Assembly: GCA_017467865.1 (NCBI GenBank) | Contig: JAFUKG010000026.1 | Coordinates: forward strand, 1 to 42,116 | Length of the DNA stretch: 42,116 bases | From: Clostridia bacterium | GTDB taxonomy: Bacteria; Bacillota; Clostridia; Oscillospirales; SIG627 | Direction: 5' to 3' | Shown: one piece after another, positions 7,657 to 16,088 of the stretch | Position numbering within the stretch: the stretch's first letter is position 1 | How the letters are laid out: the number at the start of each line of letters is the position of its first letter | Notes under the pieces: model-generated | Database searches by the model: none | The model's input: only the letters and a program-made list of their open reading frames with translations | Told to the model about the DNA's origin: nothing | Program-made: the position numbers and the translations under genes

Positions 7657-8124
7657 TTATTTGTTGTGAATTATTTTCTTGATAGTAAGTGTAGCCTGAC
7701 CGCCGGGTGTTGTGAAGGTAACCTTATCGCCTGCCTTCTTTCCGAAGATAGCGGCACCGATAGGGGACTCGTTGGAAATTTTATTTTCGAGGAAATTAGC
7801 TTCAGCTGCACCTACGATTGTGTATTCGCTCACTTCTCCGCTTTCATCTTCCACAAGAACGGTATTACCAAAGCCTACCCCCGTTGTCTTTACGCCTTCA
7901 ACAACTTCTACGTTTTTGAGAATTTCTTCAAGCTCAAGAATTCTTCCTTCAACCTTAGCCTGCTCGTTTTTTGCTTCATCGTACTCACTGTTTTCGGAAA
8001 GGTCACCGAAAGCTCTTGCTTTTTTTAGGTCGTTACCAACCTTGACACGGGTGACTGTTTTTAACTCGTTAAGCTCCTCCTGAAGCTTTTCAAGACCTTC
8101 TCTTGTTACAATAGTCTTCTTCAT
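7657..8124 (-). CDS. greA: Transcription elongation factor GreA
   Basis: A 155-residue protein of standard GreA length. The N-terminal coiled-coil hairpin spans about 1-75 and carries the acidic tip [13 protein letters not shown], which reaches the RNA polymerase active site and triggers cleavage of backtracked RNA. The C-terminal FKBP-like domain ends in [19 protein letters not shown] 8124 is preceded by AGGAGA. It lies between the S41 protease gene (21 bp) and lysS (14 bp) in one operon. Confidence 0.96.
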   Translation of the reverse strand: MKKTIVTREGLEKLQEELNELKTVTRVKVGNDLKKARAFGDLSENSEYDEAKNEQAKVEGRILELEEILKNVEVVEGVKTTGVGFGNTVLVEDESGEVSEYTIVGAAEANFLENKISNESPIGAAIFGKKAGDKVTFTTPGGQATLTIKKIIHNK

Positions 8125-8145
8125 AATATATTTCTCCTGTCAACT

Positions 8146-9363
8146 TTATTTTACTTGTATAAGATAGTTTATTGCTGCCATAAGCTGAGGGTCATCTTCT
8201 TCCGAAAGAAGATAAAAGTTTTTTTGCTCTTCCTCGGTAAGGGAAATTTCATATCCGTCTGTGGGATAAAGCCCTATACCGTCAAAGCTTACACCCGATG
8301 GGGGAAGGTAGTGCTGAGTCGAGAACTTAACCGCACTCTTGTCTGAAAGCTCATATGTGGTTTGCACCGTTCCCTTGCCGTAGGTTTTAGTTCCAACAAA
8401 AATTGCTTTGTTGTAGTCTATAAGAGATGCAGTAAAGAGCTCTGCCGCACTTGCCGTAGAGCCGTTTGCCAACACCGCCATAGGAAGAGCTACTTCGTTT
8501 TTGTCGGAGGTGTAAACAGTTGATTCACCGCTCTTGTCGGTTAAAGTAATTATTGGTCCTTCGGGAAGCAAATAATCAAGAATGCTCGTTATTGTTGTAA
8601 GCTCTCCGCCCGGATTGTTTCTTACGTCAAAGACAAGTCTTGTTGCACCTTGGGTTTTTAATGACTCAACCGCACGCTTAAACTGAGCTACCGCCGATGT
8701 ACCAAACTCGTATATTCGTATATATCCAACGTTTGCATTGGTGTCGCTGATTTTGTAGCTGACAAGCTGAGATTCAAAAAGCTTTCTCTCAATAGTAAAC
8801 TCTTTTACCCTTTTGTTTCTCATTACCTCAAAGGTAACGCTTGACCCTGCTTCACCTGTGATACGGTTAACCGTTTCTTCGTATCCCAGCTCGCTGTATA
8901 ACACACCGCCTACGGAGTAAATGATATCTCCAGCCTTGATACCTGCCGCTTCAGCAGGGGAGCCCTCCATAACTTCAAATATCACTATTTGGTCGGTATC
9001 TGATCCGTCAAGCTCTTGTAAAAAGACTCTGATGCCTATGCCCGTAAGATTGCCGTTGAGCTCGGATATCTTTTCGGTATACTGCTCTTTTGTATAGTAA
9101 GCTGCATGGGGGTCTTTTAAGCCGAAAACATATCCGTAAACAAGGGAGGTGGTCAGATAGTCCTTGTCAATATCGTTAACGTATTCGTTTTCTACAAGTG
9201 CTTTTATTTCAGCAAGCTTTGGGTCGTCTGCAGGCGAAAAAGTGAATTCTCCGATGATTTTATTGTATTTTGCCTCATCTACTACCGTTACTATCTGATA
9301 GGTGAGAAGCGCTGTTATCAGCATCAGAATGACACATGCACTGAAAGGGAGTTTTCTTTTCAT
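8146..9363 (-). CDS. S41 carboxyl-terminal processing protease (CtpA/CtpB type)
   Basis: A 405-residue protein with an N-terminal signal anchor (FSACVILMLITALLTYQIV), a peptidase S41 N-terminal helical region, a PDZ domain (about 105-195, EGSPAEAAGIKAGDIIYSVGG), and a catalytic core. NGSTASAAELF at 300-309 holds the Ser nucleophile and TYGKGTVQ at 327-334 the general-base Lys (K330), so the Ser/Lys dyad is intact. NNPGGEL is the conserved oxyanion-strand motif. Acts outside the membrane, trimming or degrading substrates such as cell-wall regulators. Its place 12 bp after an M23 hydrolase activator and ftsEX suggests control of division-site murein hydrolysis (inference from synteny). Confidence 0.93.
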   Translation of the reverse strand: MKRKLPFSACVILMLITALLTYQIVTVVDEAKYNKIIGEFTFSPADDPKLAEIKALVENEYVNDIDKDYLTTSLVYGYVFGLKDPHAAYYTKEQYTEKISELNGNLTGIGIRVFLQELDGSDTDQIVIFEVMEGSPAEAAGIKAGDIIYSVGGVLYSELGYEETVNRITGEAGSSVTFEVMRNKRVKEFTIERKLFESQLVSYKISDTNANVGYIRIYEFGTSAVAQFKRAVESLKTQGATRLVFDVRNNPGGELTTITSILDYLLPEGPIITLTDKSGESTVYTSDKNEVALPMAVLANGSTASAAELFTASLIDYNKAIFVGTKTYGKGTVQTTYELSDKSAVKFSTQHYLPPSGVSFDGIGLYPTDGYEISLTEEEQKNFYLLSEEDDPQLMAAINYLIQVK

Positions 9364-9375
9364 TTTTACCTCCCG

Positions 9376-10578
9376 TTAAGGTTCTGATATGTAGTTCATA
9401 GGGTCTACGTGGACACCGTTCTCAAGAATGGAAAAATGAAGGTGATTTCCTGTGGAGTCACCTGTACTTCCTACTTCTGCAATCTTATCTCCCTTTTTAA
9501 CTTCATCACCCGTGCTAACCAGTAGCTTCGAGCAATGAGCGTAGAGAGAGGTTACTCCGCCGCCGTGGTCGATTATAAGGTAAAGACCATAGCTCGGTGA
9601 GTTTCTGTGAAGAATAACAGTACCGCTGTTTGATGCGTAAATGGGAGTTCCTCTTGCCGCCGCAAAGTCAACACCCTTGTGATAGTCTGTCTTTCTTCCA
9701 TTGGACCATACACGCCATCCAAAACCGCCTGTATTCCAATAGGTTGCATCGTAAGCGAGAGGAAATCTGAACTCGTCGTTTGAATAATTTGTTCTTTCCT
9801 GAAGTTCAATCTGTCTTAAAATATCTTTGATTTCATTCTCAATAGACTCCATTTCGGAAGCTTTTGCATCATACTGTGCCTGATATGCCGCTTCGTCTTT
9901 TCTATATTCGTTGATATAGGCTATGGACTCGTCGATTTTAACCTGCAAGTCGCTTTTCGCAAGCTCGAGCTCAGCAATGCTTTCGGTACACTTGTCTCTC
10001 GTAGAGGTAAGCTCATCCTTCAGAGCAGTAAGCTCTATTCTGTCATTTGTAAGCTTCTCTATAAGATTTTTATCATACTCAAAAAGAGCGTTCGCAATTT
10101 CTATTCTTGTAAGAAGCTCAGCAAAATCCGAAGAGCCGAGAACGTAGGAAATGATATTACTGTTCCCATTTTCATGCTGAAGAATAAGTCTTTCTCTTAT
10201 GATGAAGAGTGCATCGTCGATATCGTTGTTCTTGGCATCAATCTCGGCTTCCCGCTCTGAGATTTGAGTGTTGTATTCTTCAATGAGCTTTTCAAGAGTT
10301 TCAACCTTTGTTTCAGTAAGGGTTATCTCTTGGTCAAGCTGGCTTTTAATATAAAGTTGATTTTCCTTTGCCGTTTTTGCCTTATTGATATTGTACTGAA
10401 TGGAGGCAAGTGAATCCTGAATGCTTTTAAGGTCGCTTTCAAGGGATTGAACGGCTTTTTTGTTTTCCTGAACCGTTGCTGCCTCTGTCTTTAAATTATA
10501 GTTATCCGAAGAGAAGAAAACTGTCGTAAAAGAGACAACAGCCACGAGGAAGACTAAGGAAAGGTATTTCTTTTTCAT
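9376..10578 (-). CDS. Murein hydrolase activator / M23 endopeptidase with coiled coil (EnvC-like)
   Basis: A 400-residue protein with a signal peptide (about 1-35), long heptad coiled coils across about 38-255 with a break around YVLGSSDFAELLTRI, and a C-terminal LytM/M23 domain (about 275-398). Unlike degenerate EnvC of E. coli, the zinc and catalytic residues are present: H300 and D304 (HKGVD), H348 (YAH), H379/H381 (NHLHF). It may therefore cleave peptidoglycan itself. Its position directly after ftsEX fits the FtsEX-driven division hydrolase systems known in Firmicutes and Actinobacteria, in which FtsX contacts the coiled coil. The start is ATG 10578 with AGAGGA upstream. Confidence 0.92.
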   Translation of the reverse strand: MKKKYLSLVFLVAVVSFTTVFFSSDNYNLKTEAATVQENKKAVQSLESDLKSIQDSLASIQYNINKAKTAKENQLYIKSQLDQEITLTETKVETLEKLIEEYNTQISEREAEIDAKNNDIDDALFIIRERLILQHENGNSNIISYVLGSSDFAELLTRIEIANALFEYDKNLIEKLTNDRIELTALKDELTSTRDKCTESIAELELAKSDLQVKIDESIAYINEYRKDEAAYQAQYDAKASEMESIENEIKDILRQIELQERTNYSNDEFRFPLAYDATYWNTGGFGWRVWSNGRKTDYHKGVDFAAARGTPIYASNSGTVILHRNSPSYGLYLIIDHGGGVTSLYAHCSKLLVSTGDEVKKGDKIAEVGSTGDSTGNHLHFSILENGVHVDPMNYISEP

Positions 10579-10590
10579 TGTTTGTCCTCT

Positions 10591-11493
10591 TTATGCATTT
10601 TCCTGATTGTACTTCTTGAGCGAAATCAAGCTTCCTATAAATCCTGTTGCGATACCGATTACCACAAATCCAATAATGAGAATTTCCTTTACTTCTGCAA
10701 AGGGAAGTATAGAGAAAACCTCGTATTGACCTACAAGTCCCAGCATCATATATTTATAGATAAGATACTGAAGCCCGTATGCAAGACCGCCCGAAACGGC
10801 ACCGATAACAAGTCCCTCAATAAGAAAAGGCGTTGATATAAAGCTATTGGTTGCACCGATGTATCGCATAAGCGCAATTTCGTCGCGTCTGGCAAACACT
10901 GAAAGCTTTACAGTGTTTATGATGACGAAAAGTGATACAGCAAATAGAAGAATGAGAAGCCACGAGAAGATAATAGCGACTGCATTTTTTATGCTTTGTA
11001 TCTGCTCAACCACTTCCATATTCACGTTAAGCTTGGAAATCTGGTCTATCTCTCTTTCAATATTCATCTTTATTGTGTTTACGTCTGCGTCGGTGGAGTA
11101 AGTAATTATGTAAGAGTCCTTGAGAGGATTGTCGTCCTTGTACATTTCAAAAAGGAATGCCGATTCAGCATATTGAGATACTTGCTTTTCAAGAGCCTCT
11201 TCCTTCGTTTCAAGAACAGCCGACTCAATTCCCTTGATTTCTCTGAGCTTGTCACCGATTTCAAGAACCTCAAATTCAGTGGCATCACGCTCAACAAAGA
11301 GAACGATTTTATTATATCCGTCTATTTTTTCGATATTATAGTTTACGTTTTTAATAACAAGATAAAAAGACCCCATAATAACAAGGCAGGAAAGAAGAAC
11401 GAAGATAGAGGAAAGGGTCATAACGGTGTTCTTAAAAAGACCGTTAAATGCAAGCTTTAAAAAATATCCTATCTTTGGAGCCTTAATTTTCAC
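10591..11493 (-). CDS. ftsX: Cell-division permease-like protein FtsX
   Basis: A 300-residue protein with four membrane segments: one after the amphipathic N-terminus (FVLLSCLVIMGSFYLVI), then a roughly 120-residue extracytoplasmic domain, then three C-terminal helices, the FtsX topology. Partner of FtsE. It transmits ATP-driven changes to the outer hydrolase. The frame could start at 11532, 11517 or 11499, but GGGAGG lies 8 bp before GTG 11493 and only 2 bp before ATG 11499, so I chose GTG 11493 (protein begins MKIKAPK). It overlaps the ftsE 3' end by 11 bp, implying translational coupling. Confidence 0.93.
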   Translation of the reverse strand: MKIKAPKIGYFLKLAFNGLFKNTVMTLSSIFVLLSCLVIMGSFYLVIKNVNYNIEKIDGYNKIVLFVERDATEFEVLEIGDKLREIKGIESAVLETKEEALEKQVSQYAESAFLFEMYKDDNPLKDSYIITYSTDADVNTIKMNIEREIDQISKLNVNMEVVEQIQSIKNAVAIIFSWLLILLFAVSLFVIINTVKLSVFARRDEIALMRYIGATNSFISTPFLIEGLVIGAVSGGLAYGLQYLIYKYMMLGLVGQYEVFSILPFAEVKEILIIGFVVIGIATGFIGSLISLKKYNQENA

Positions 11494-12166
11494 CGTCATC
11501 ACCTCCCGCTTTGTCATCTGCAACAGTACCATCGCTTATAGTGATAACTCTCTTATCGTAGTACTGAACAAACTTTATGTCGTGTGTAATAACAATAACT
11601 GTCTTTCCAAGGTCGTTTATTTTCTTTAAAAGCTCCATCATTTCATACGCCATAACGGGGTCACTGTTAGAAGTGGGCTCATCGGCAATAACAATTTGAG
11701 GATTGTTTACAAGAGCACGTGCAAGAGCAACTCTGCGCTGTTCACCGCCTGAGAGCTGATAAGGGTAGTTGTGTGCCTGCTCTTCAAGATTTACAAGCTT
11801 TAAGAATTTATATACTCTCTTACCGATAATTCTGTTAGGCTCGCCGATAACGTGCATGGCAAAAGCAACGTTTTCAAAAACCGTCATGTTAGGGAAGAGG
11901 CGGTAGTCCTGAAAAACAAATCCCATAGTGCGTCTGAGACTGGGCACCTTGCGGTTTTTCATTTTTATAAGGTCATATCCGTTAATTTCAATTTTACCCG
12001 AGGTAGGCTTTTCTTCACGAAGAAGAAGCTTTGTCAAAGTGGTTTTTCCTGCGCCGTTAGGTCCGACAATAAATACGAATTCACCGTCGTTAATAGTAAG
12101 GTCGACGTTTTTTAAGGCTTGTGTGCCATTGGGATAAGTCTTTGTAACGTTTGTAAGTTTTATCAT
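11483..12166 (-). CDS. ftsE: Cell-division ABC ATPase FtsE
   Basis: A 227-residue ABC ATPase. Walker A GPNGAGKTT is near residue 37, then comes the Q-loop VFQDYRLFPN. The signature is LSGGEQRR, Walker B is IVIADEPT, and the switch is VITHD. NSDP replaces the more usual NLDP in the D-loop. It powers FtsX at the inner membrane face to regulate septal murein hydrolysis. It is the first gene of the operon continuing through lysS. No clear promoter is visible in the 79 bp upstream, so the operon may start inside or upstream of the regulator gene. Confidence 0.95.
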   Translation of the reverse strand: MIKLTNVTKTYPNGTQALKNVDLTINDGEFVFIVGPNGAGKTTLTKLLLREEKPTSGKIEINGYDLIKMKNRKVPSLRRTMGFVFQDYRLFPNMTVFENVAFAMHVIGEPNRIIGKRVYKFLKLVNLEEQAHNYPYQLSGGEQRRVALARALVNNPQIVIADEPTSNSDPVMAYEMMELLKKINDLGKTVIVITHDIKFVQYYDKRVITISDGTVADDKAGGDDGEN

Positions 12167-12208
12167 TTTTCCATATCCTTATTATTCGAGGGGTGTGTTT
12201 AAAGGGCA

Positions 12209-12241
12209 ACATACTCATTGCGGTTCAGCAATGAGTTATGT
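12209..12241 (-). terminator. Hairpin after the CdaR-type regulator
   Basis: ACATACTCATTGC (12209-12221) pairs with GCAATGAGTTATGT (12228-12241) apart from one bulged base, around a 6-nt loop. On the minus strand it follows the regulator stop, but the trailing sequence TTGCCCTTT is a poor T-tract. It may attenuate rather than fully stop transcription into ftsE. Confidence 0.55.
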
Positions 12242-12245
12242 GTTT

Positions 12246-13331
12246 TTAGAACTTACCTGATTTTGAGGAAAGGTATTTCTTTACCATAAGAGCAACCTTG
12301 AAGGTAATAGCATGCTCAAACTCTCTTAAATCAAGACCTGTAAGCTTCTTTATCTTTTCAAGTCTGTAAACAAGGGTGTTTCTGTGAACAAAAAGCTTTC
12401 TTGAGGTTTCGGAAACGTTAAGATTATTTTCAAAGAATGCCTGTATTGTAATAAGCGTCTCGCGGTCAAGCACTTCAAAGGCACCCTTCTTGAATACTTC
12501 TCCAAGGAACATTTCGCAAAGGGTGGTGGGAAGCTGATAGATAAGACGTCCTATACCAAGGTTATCATAACTTATAACGTTCTTTTCTGTGTCGAATACC
12601 TTGCCGACTTCAATGGAAATCTGAGCTTCCTTGTAAGAACGTGCAAGCTCCTTAATGGACTCAACAACAGTACCGATACCTACAAATGTTTTAGAGAAGA
12701 ACTCTGTATTTACAGTATCCACGATGTTCTTAGCCGTCTTTACGATTTCCTTCATATCAACGGGTTCTTTGATTTCACGGACAAGAACAACTTCGTTTTC
12801 GCCTACACCTATAACGTAGTCCTTGTTTTTATCCGGATAAAGATTTTGGATAACGTCAAGGGGAACACAGTCGTTTTTGCCGATGAATTTTATAAGATAT
12901 ACGATTCTGGGAACCTCGTTGTTGACGTGAAGCTCCTTGGATTTTATGTAAATGTCGCTGGGAAGAATGTTATCGAGAATAACGTTCTTGACAAAGCTTG
13001 CCTTGTCGTATTTTTCATCATAAAGAGCCTTGATATTTGTGAGGGAAATGCAAAGAAGAGTGGCGAGGTTATCTGCAACTCCGTCAGTACCCTCAACAAA
13101 TACAACGTACTCGATCTTCCCGTGGTTGTTTATGGGGTGATGTGTATAGCCGTTTGCTCTGAAGGCATCGTTTGTATAAGCAAGCTCTTCCTTTACGCCG
13201 TCAAGGGTTTCACCGATGCGCACAAGCTCACTGCAGGCAATAATTGAACCGTTTTTATCAACAACACCGATAGTTCTGTCAATAGCATCCTTCATCTGGT
13301 GCACAATGCTTTGAAAAAGTCTGTTAGACAT
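12246..13331 (-). CDS. PucR/CdaR-family transcriptional regulator
   Basis: This 361-residue protein has an N-terminal sugar-diacid-recognition-like domain (about 1-130, VVDKNGSIIACS), a central GGDEF-fold-derived region, and a C-terminal PucR-type helix-turn-helix (FFENNLNVSETSRKLFVH, then RNTLVYRLEKIKKLTG). Members act as DNA-binding activators responding to diacids, purine products or amino acids. None of its neighbours is a carbohydrate-acid or purine gene, so the ligand is unknown. ATG 13331 has GGAGGG upstream. It lies 14 bp after the membrane-protein gene. Confidence 0.85.
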   Translation of the reverse strand: MSNRLFQSIVHQMKDAIDRTIGVVDKNGSIIACSELVRIGETLDGVKEELAYTNDAFRANGYTHHPINNHGKIEYVVFVEGTDGVADNLATLLCISLTNIKALYDEKYDKASFVKNVILDNILPSDIYIKSKELHVNNEVPRIVYLIKFIGKNDCVPLDVIQNLYPDKNKDYVIGVGENEVVLVREIKEPVDMKEIVKTAKNIVDTVNTEFFSKTFVGIGTVVESIKELARSYKEAQISIEVGKVFDTEKNVISYDNLGIGRLIYQLPTTLCEMFLGEVFKKGAFEVLDRETLITIQAFFENNLNVSETSRKLFVHRNTLVYRLEKIKKLTGLDLREFEHAITFKVALMVKKYLSSKSGKF

Positions 13332-13345
13332 ATTTTTACCCTCCG

Positions 13346-14122
13346 TTACTTGAGCATTTTAATTGCGTAGAATAACGCAAAAACAATTGTTTCAAGACCT
13401 ATGATAATATCAAAGAGTACGTATGAACCGATGGAGAACATACCGAGGAGAACAAGTACAATATAAAGGGGTACTGCTATAATTAGAGGAAGTATATCGG
13501 CGCCGGGCTTCATAAGCTTAAATCCGCCGATAACTCCGCCGTTCTTGTGAGCTTTAACAAAAGCCCAAAGAAGTGCTGCAGAGAGCAATATGAGAACAAC
13601 TCTTGCAATAACGTCCTGAACTCTGTGGTCAATGGGTGAAAGAAGATTGAGAGCATAAAGTGAAAAAGCCCCAAGTGCATTAAAGAGTGTCATCAGAAAA
13701 TAAGAACCGGGAAGAGATATTGCAATAAAATAGAGTACCGAAACAAGAATTACAAAAATTATTGAAGGTACGTATCCCTTAGCAACGAAATAAGAAATAA
13801 AAAGTGAAACTACAAGAAGAACTGACGTTATCGAAAGAATGAACGAGGAAGAGAAAACCTTGAAGGCTTCGTCATCTCCGTTCTTTCTTTTCATAATGAA
13901 ATAAACGAGAGAAAGAGCAAAAAGAACAAAAGGCAAAACAGGGAACCAAGGAGCCGCCTTCATGTAAATTTCAAGGTAAGGAACAGAGGATGATGAGTTG
14001 AGCCAGTTCTTGATACCAAGCAGAGCAAAAACTCCGATAGACATAAGAACGAATACCGCAATCATTCTGTTAGTAAGTGCGTCATTGCGCCTTGTTTTGT
14101 AAGAATAATTTGATTTCGCCAT
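13346..14122 (-). CDS. Integral membrane protein of unknown function
   Basis: A 258-residue protein with a basic cytoplasmic N-terminus (MAKSNYSYKTRRN) and about eight hydrophobic helices spread over the rest. There are no conserved catalytic motifs I recognise. It is spaced 18 bp from rsmE and 14 bp from the regulator gene, which suggests a shared transcript. AGGAG precedes ATG 14122. Function unknown. Confidence 0.75.
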   Translation of the reverse strand: MAKSNYSYKTRRNDALTNRMIAVFVLMSIGVFALLGIKNWLNSSSSVPYLEIYMKAAPWFPVLPFVLFALSLVYFIMKRKNGDDEAFKVFSSSFILSITSVLLVVSLFISYFVAKGYVPSIIFVILVSVLYFIAISLPGSYFLMTLFNALGAFSLYALNLLSPIDHRVQDVIARVVLILLSAALLWAFVKAHKNGGVIGGFKLMKPGADILPLIIAVPLYIVLVLLGMFSIGSYVLFDIIIGLETIVFALFYAIKMLK

Positions 14123-14140
14123 TTTATTTTCTCCTAAAAA

Positions 14141-14887
14141 TTATAATCTTGTTTCATAAAGAATCATTGAAAGCACCGCCATACCCGCGGTTTCTGTCCT
14201 CAGTATAAGCTTTCCCAAGGAAACGGCTTCAATTCCTGCGCCCTTAAAAAGTTCTGCTTCGGCAGGGTCTACGCCGCCTTCAGGCCCAATGTAAAAGCCA
14301 AGGGTTTTGAAATCCTTGTTCTTTATTGCGTCCTTGATGGTCTTTTCGTCCTCTGTTTCATAGCAGTAGAACTTAAGGTCATGAGCAGAGAGAAGCTCTG
14401 AACATTCTCTCACAGTGATAACGGGATGCACCAAGGGAACAAACCCGCGCCCGCATTGCTTTGACGCTTCAAGTGCGATTTTGTTCCAACGCTCATTTTT
14501 CTTCTTTTCGGCATCAGTGTCAAGACGTACTACCGAGCGCTTTGCCGAAACAGGGTAAATGTCACTAACTCCAAGCTCAACTGCCTTTTGTATAACGGTG
14601 TCCATCTTGTCGCTTTTTACAAGTGCCTGAAAAAGTGAAATTTTTTTGTCGGATTCCACGTCACATTTTGTAATCTCAAGAACCTTCAAAAATACACTCT
14701 CGTGAGTTATTTTGTCTATAACACAGGAATAGTCAAGTCCCGCACTGTCGTTGACAGTAAGGGTGTCCCCGAGCTTCATTCTCAGTGTTCTCGAAATATG
14801 AGAAGCGTCGGAATCGGTTATTTCTATTATGTCATCTACCTGAAAATCTTGGCAATTTGCCCTAAAAGGCAGAAAAAATTTTGGCAT
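14141..14887 (-). CDS. rsmE: 16S rRNA (uracil-1498 N3)-methyltransferase RsmE
   Basis: A 248-residue SPOUT-class methyltransferase modifying U1498 of 16S rRNA. It has an N-terminal PUA-like region (MPKFFLPF, then ASHISRTLRMKLGD) and the C-terminal knot motifs FYIGPEGG and LGKLILRTETAG that bind SAM. Length is normal. AAAGG lies 8 bp before ATG 14887. It follows prmA on the same strand, the usual Firmicute order, but has its own consensus promoter. Confidence 0.95.
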   Translation of the reverse strand: MPKFFLPFRANCQDFQVDDIIEITDSDASHISRTLRMKLGDTLTVNDSAGLDYSCVIDKITHESVFLKVLEITKCDVESDKKISLFQALVKSDKMDTVIQKAVELGVSDIYPVSAKRSVVRLDTDAEKKKNERWNKIALEASKQCGRGFVPLVHPVITVRECSELLSAHDLKFYCYETEDEKTIKDAIKNKDFKTLGFYIGPEGGVDPAEAELFKGAGIEAVSLGKLILRTETAGMAVLSMILYETRL

Positions 14888-14950
14888 GATGGTAACCTTT
14901 CAGTAAAGCAAGGGGAAGTTTTAGCTTCCATTTTGTATATATTCAACAAC

Positions 14951-14979
14951 ATTATACTACATGATAGTCGATTTGTCAA
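14951..14979 (-). promoter_or_regulatory. Perfect-consensus promoter upstream of rsmE
   Basis: Minus strand: TTGACA at 14974-14979, a 17-bp spacer, and TATAAT at 14951-14956. Both boxes match the consensus exactly. The following leader carries a GGAAG-CTAAAA-CTTCC hairpin before the ribosome site. This drives rsmE, the membrane protein and the regulator. Confidence 0.85.
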
Positions 14980-15045
14980 AGAAATTTTATAAAATTTTGG
15001 TGAATATTGAGGAATTTATTGATAAAATGCTATATTTTCAACATT

Positions 15046-16023
15046 TTACTTTGTGAAAACTATCACAGACCAATCTTCTTCCGACTGAGTCGCCAGTGTT
15101 TTGAAGCCGCACTTTTCAAGAGCCTCTCGCACTTCATCCTCTCTTTCGGAGATAATTCCGGATGCAATAAGCTTTCCGCCTGCCTTTAACTTCTCGTAAA
15201 ACATATCCGCCATCATAATTATTATACCCGCAACAATGTTTGCACAAATGACGTCAAATTCCCCGCCGATTTCAGAATAAAGCTCAGGGTCAGAGAGTAC
15301 GTCTCCGTCATAAACCAATACCTTATTCTTGTCAAGACCGTTTTCTTCCATATTTTCCATAGCAATACGGGAAGCGACCTCGTCAATGTCAACGGCAACG
15401 GCGTTACCTGCACCAAGCTTCATGGCAGCGATAGTCAGAATACCGCTTCCGCATCCCATATCAAGCACGTGCTCTCCGCCCGTTATGATGTCCTCAAGCT
15501 TTTCCATGCAAAGCTTTGTTGTTGCGTGGGAGCCCGTTCCAAAGGAAGAAGAGGGGTCAATTTCTATTATGGTCTTTTCTTTAAGTTCATCGGTGAGCTC
15601 TTCCCAGGTAGGCTTGACAGCAAGGGTCTTTCCCACGGCAAAAGGCTTGAAATACTGTTTCCAGTTATTTTGCCAGTCCTCGTCCTTTACTTCGTCGCGT
15701 GACAGCGTAAGAAATTTGTAGCCTTCTTCGCTTTTCATCTTTTCAAGAGTGCTAACTGTGCTTTCGTACAATTCTTCACCCTCGTTATCGGCAGAAAAGT
15801 ACGCATAAATTACAGGCTCTTTACCTTTTTTATCAAGAAGCTCATCATCTATATAATCGTAAAAAATTCCGCCTCCCGAAAGAGTTTCCTCCAAATCGTT
15901 ATAATCTTCGACAGTGAATGTATCAACTCCCGAGATAACAAGGAGGTTTGAAATATCCTCAACAAAAAGAGGGGACAGCTCAGCGGGTGACGACACTGTG
16001 ATTTTTAGTCTTATAAAATTCAT
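15046..16023 (-). CDS. prmA: Ribosomal protein L11 methyltransferase PrmA
   Basis: A 325-residue protein that trimethylates amino groups of ribosomal protein L11 using SAM. It has an N-terminal L11-binding domain (about 1-90) and a Rossmann methyltransferase domain with FGTGSHATT, DMGCGSGILTIAA and the NPPY-like loop variant CANIVAGI. ATG 16023 is chosen over an upstream in-frame start at 16062 because GAGGTG sits 6 bp before it, and the extra codons fall in the terminator hairpin. It has no clear promoter of its own and may depend on read-through from the P-loop gene. Confidence 0.94.
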   Translation of the reverse strand: MNFIRLKITVSSPAELSPLFVEDISNLLVISGVDTFTVEDYNDLEETLSGGGIFYDYIDDELLDKKGKEPVIYAYFSADNEGEELYESTVSTLEKMKSEEGYKFLTLSRDEVKDEDWQNNWKQYFKPFAVGKTLAVKPTWEELTDELKEKTIIEIDPSSSFGTGSHATTKLCMEKLEDIITGGEHVLDMGCGSGILTIAAMKLGAGNAVAVDIDEVASRIAMENMEENGLDKNKVLVYDGDVLSDPELYSEIGGEFDVICANIVAGIIIMMADMFYEKLKAGGKLIASGIISEREDEVREALEKCGFKTLATQSEEDWSVIVFTK

Positions 16024-16042
16024 ATTACACCTCAACAAATTA

Positions 16043-16068
16043 ACAGGAATGCCAAGCGGCATTCCTGT
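16043..16068 (-). terminator. Hairpin between the P-loop gene and prmA
   Basis: ACAGGAATGCC-AAGC-GGCATTCCTGT is a perfect 11-bp stem with a 4-nt loop. On the minus strand it follows the P-loop gene stop and is followed by TTAATTTG. Because prmA begins 20 bp later, it may act as an attenuator. Confidence 0.65.
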
Positions 16069-16088
16069 CAGTAGTATGTTTTAAAAAA

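Noticed and set aside
6143..7700. T-box or riboswitch controlling lysS
   Set aside because: lysS is the last gene of an operon, 14 bp after greA. There is no leader space.
12155..12180. Mini-ORF ATGGAAAAATGA just before ftsE
   Set aside because: It codes only three residues and overlaps the ftsE ATG. It is simply part of the leader.
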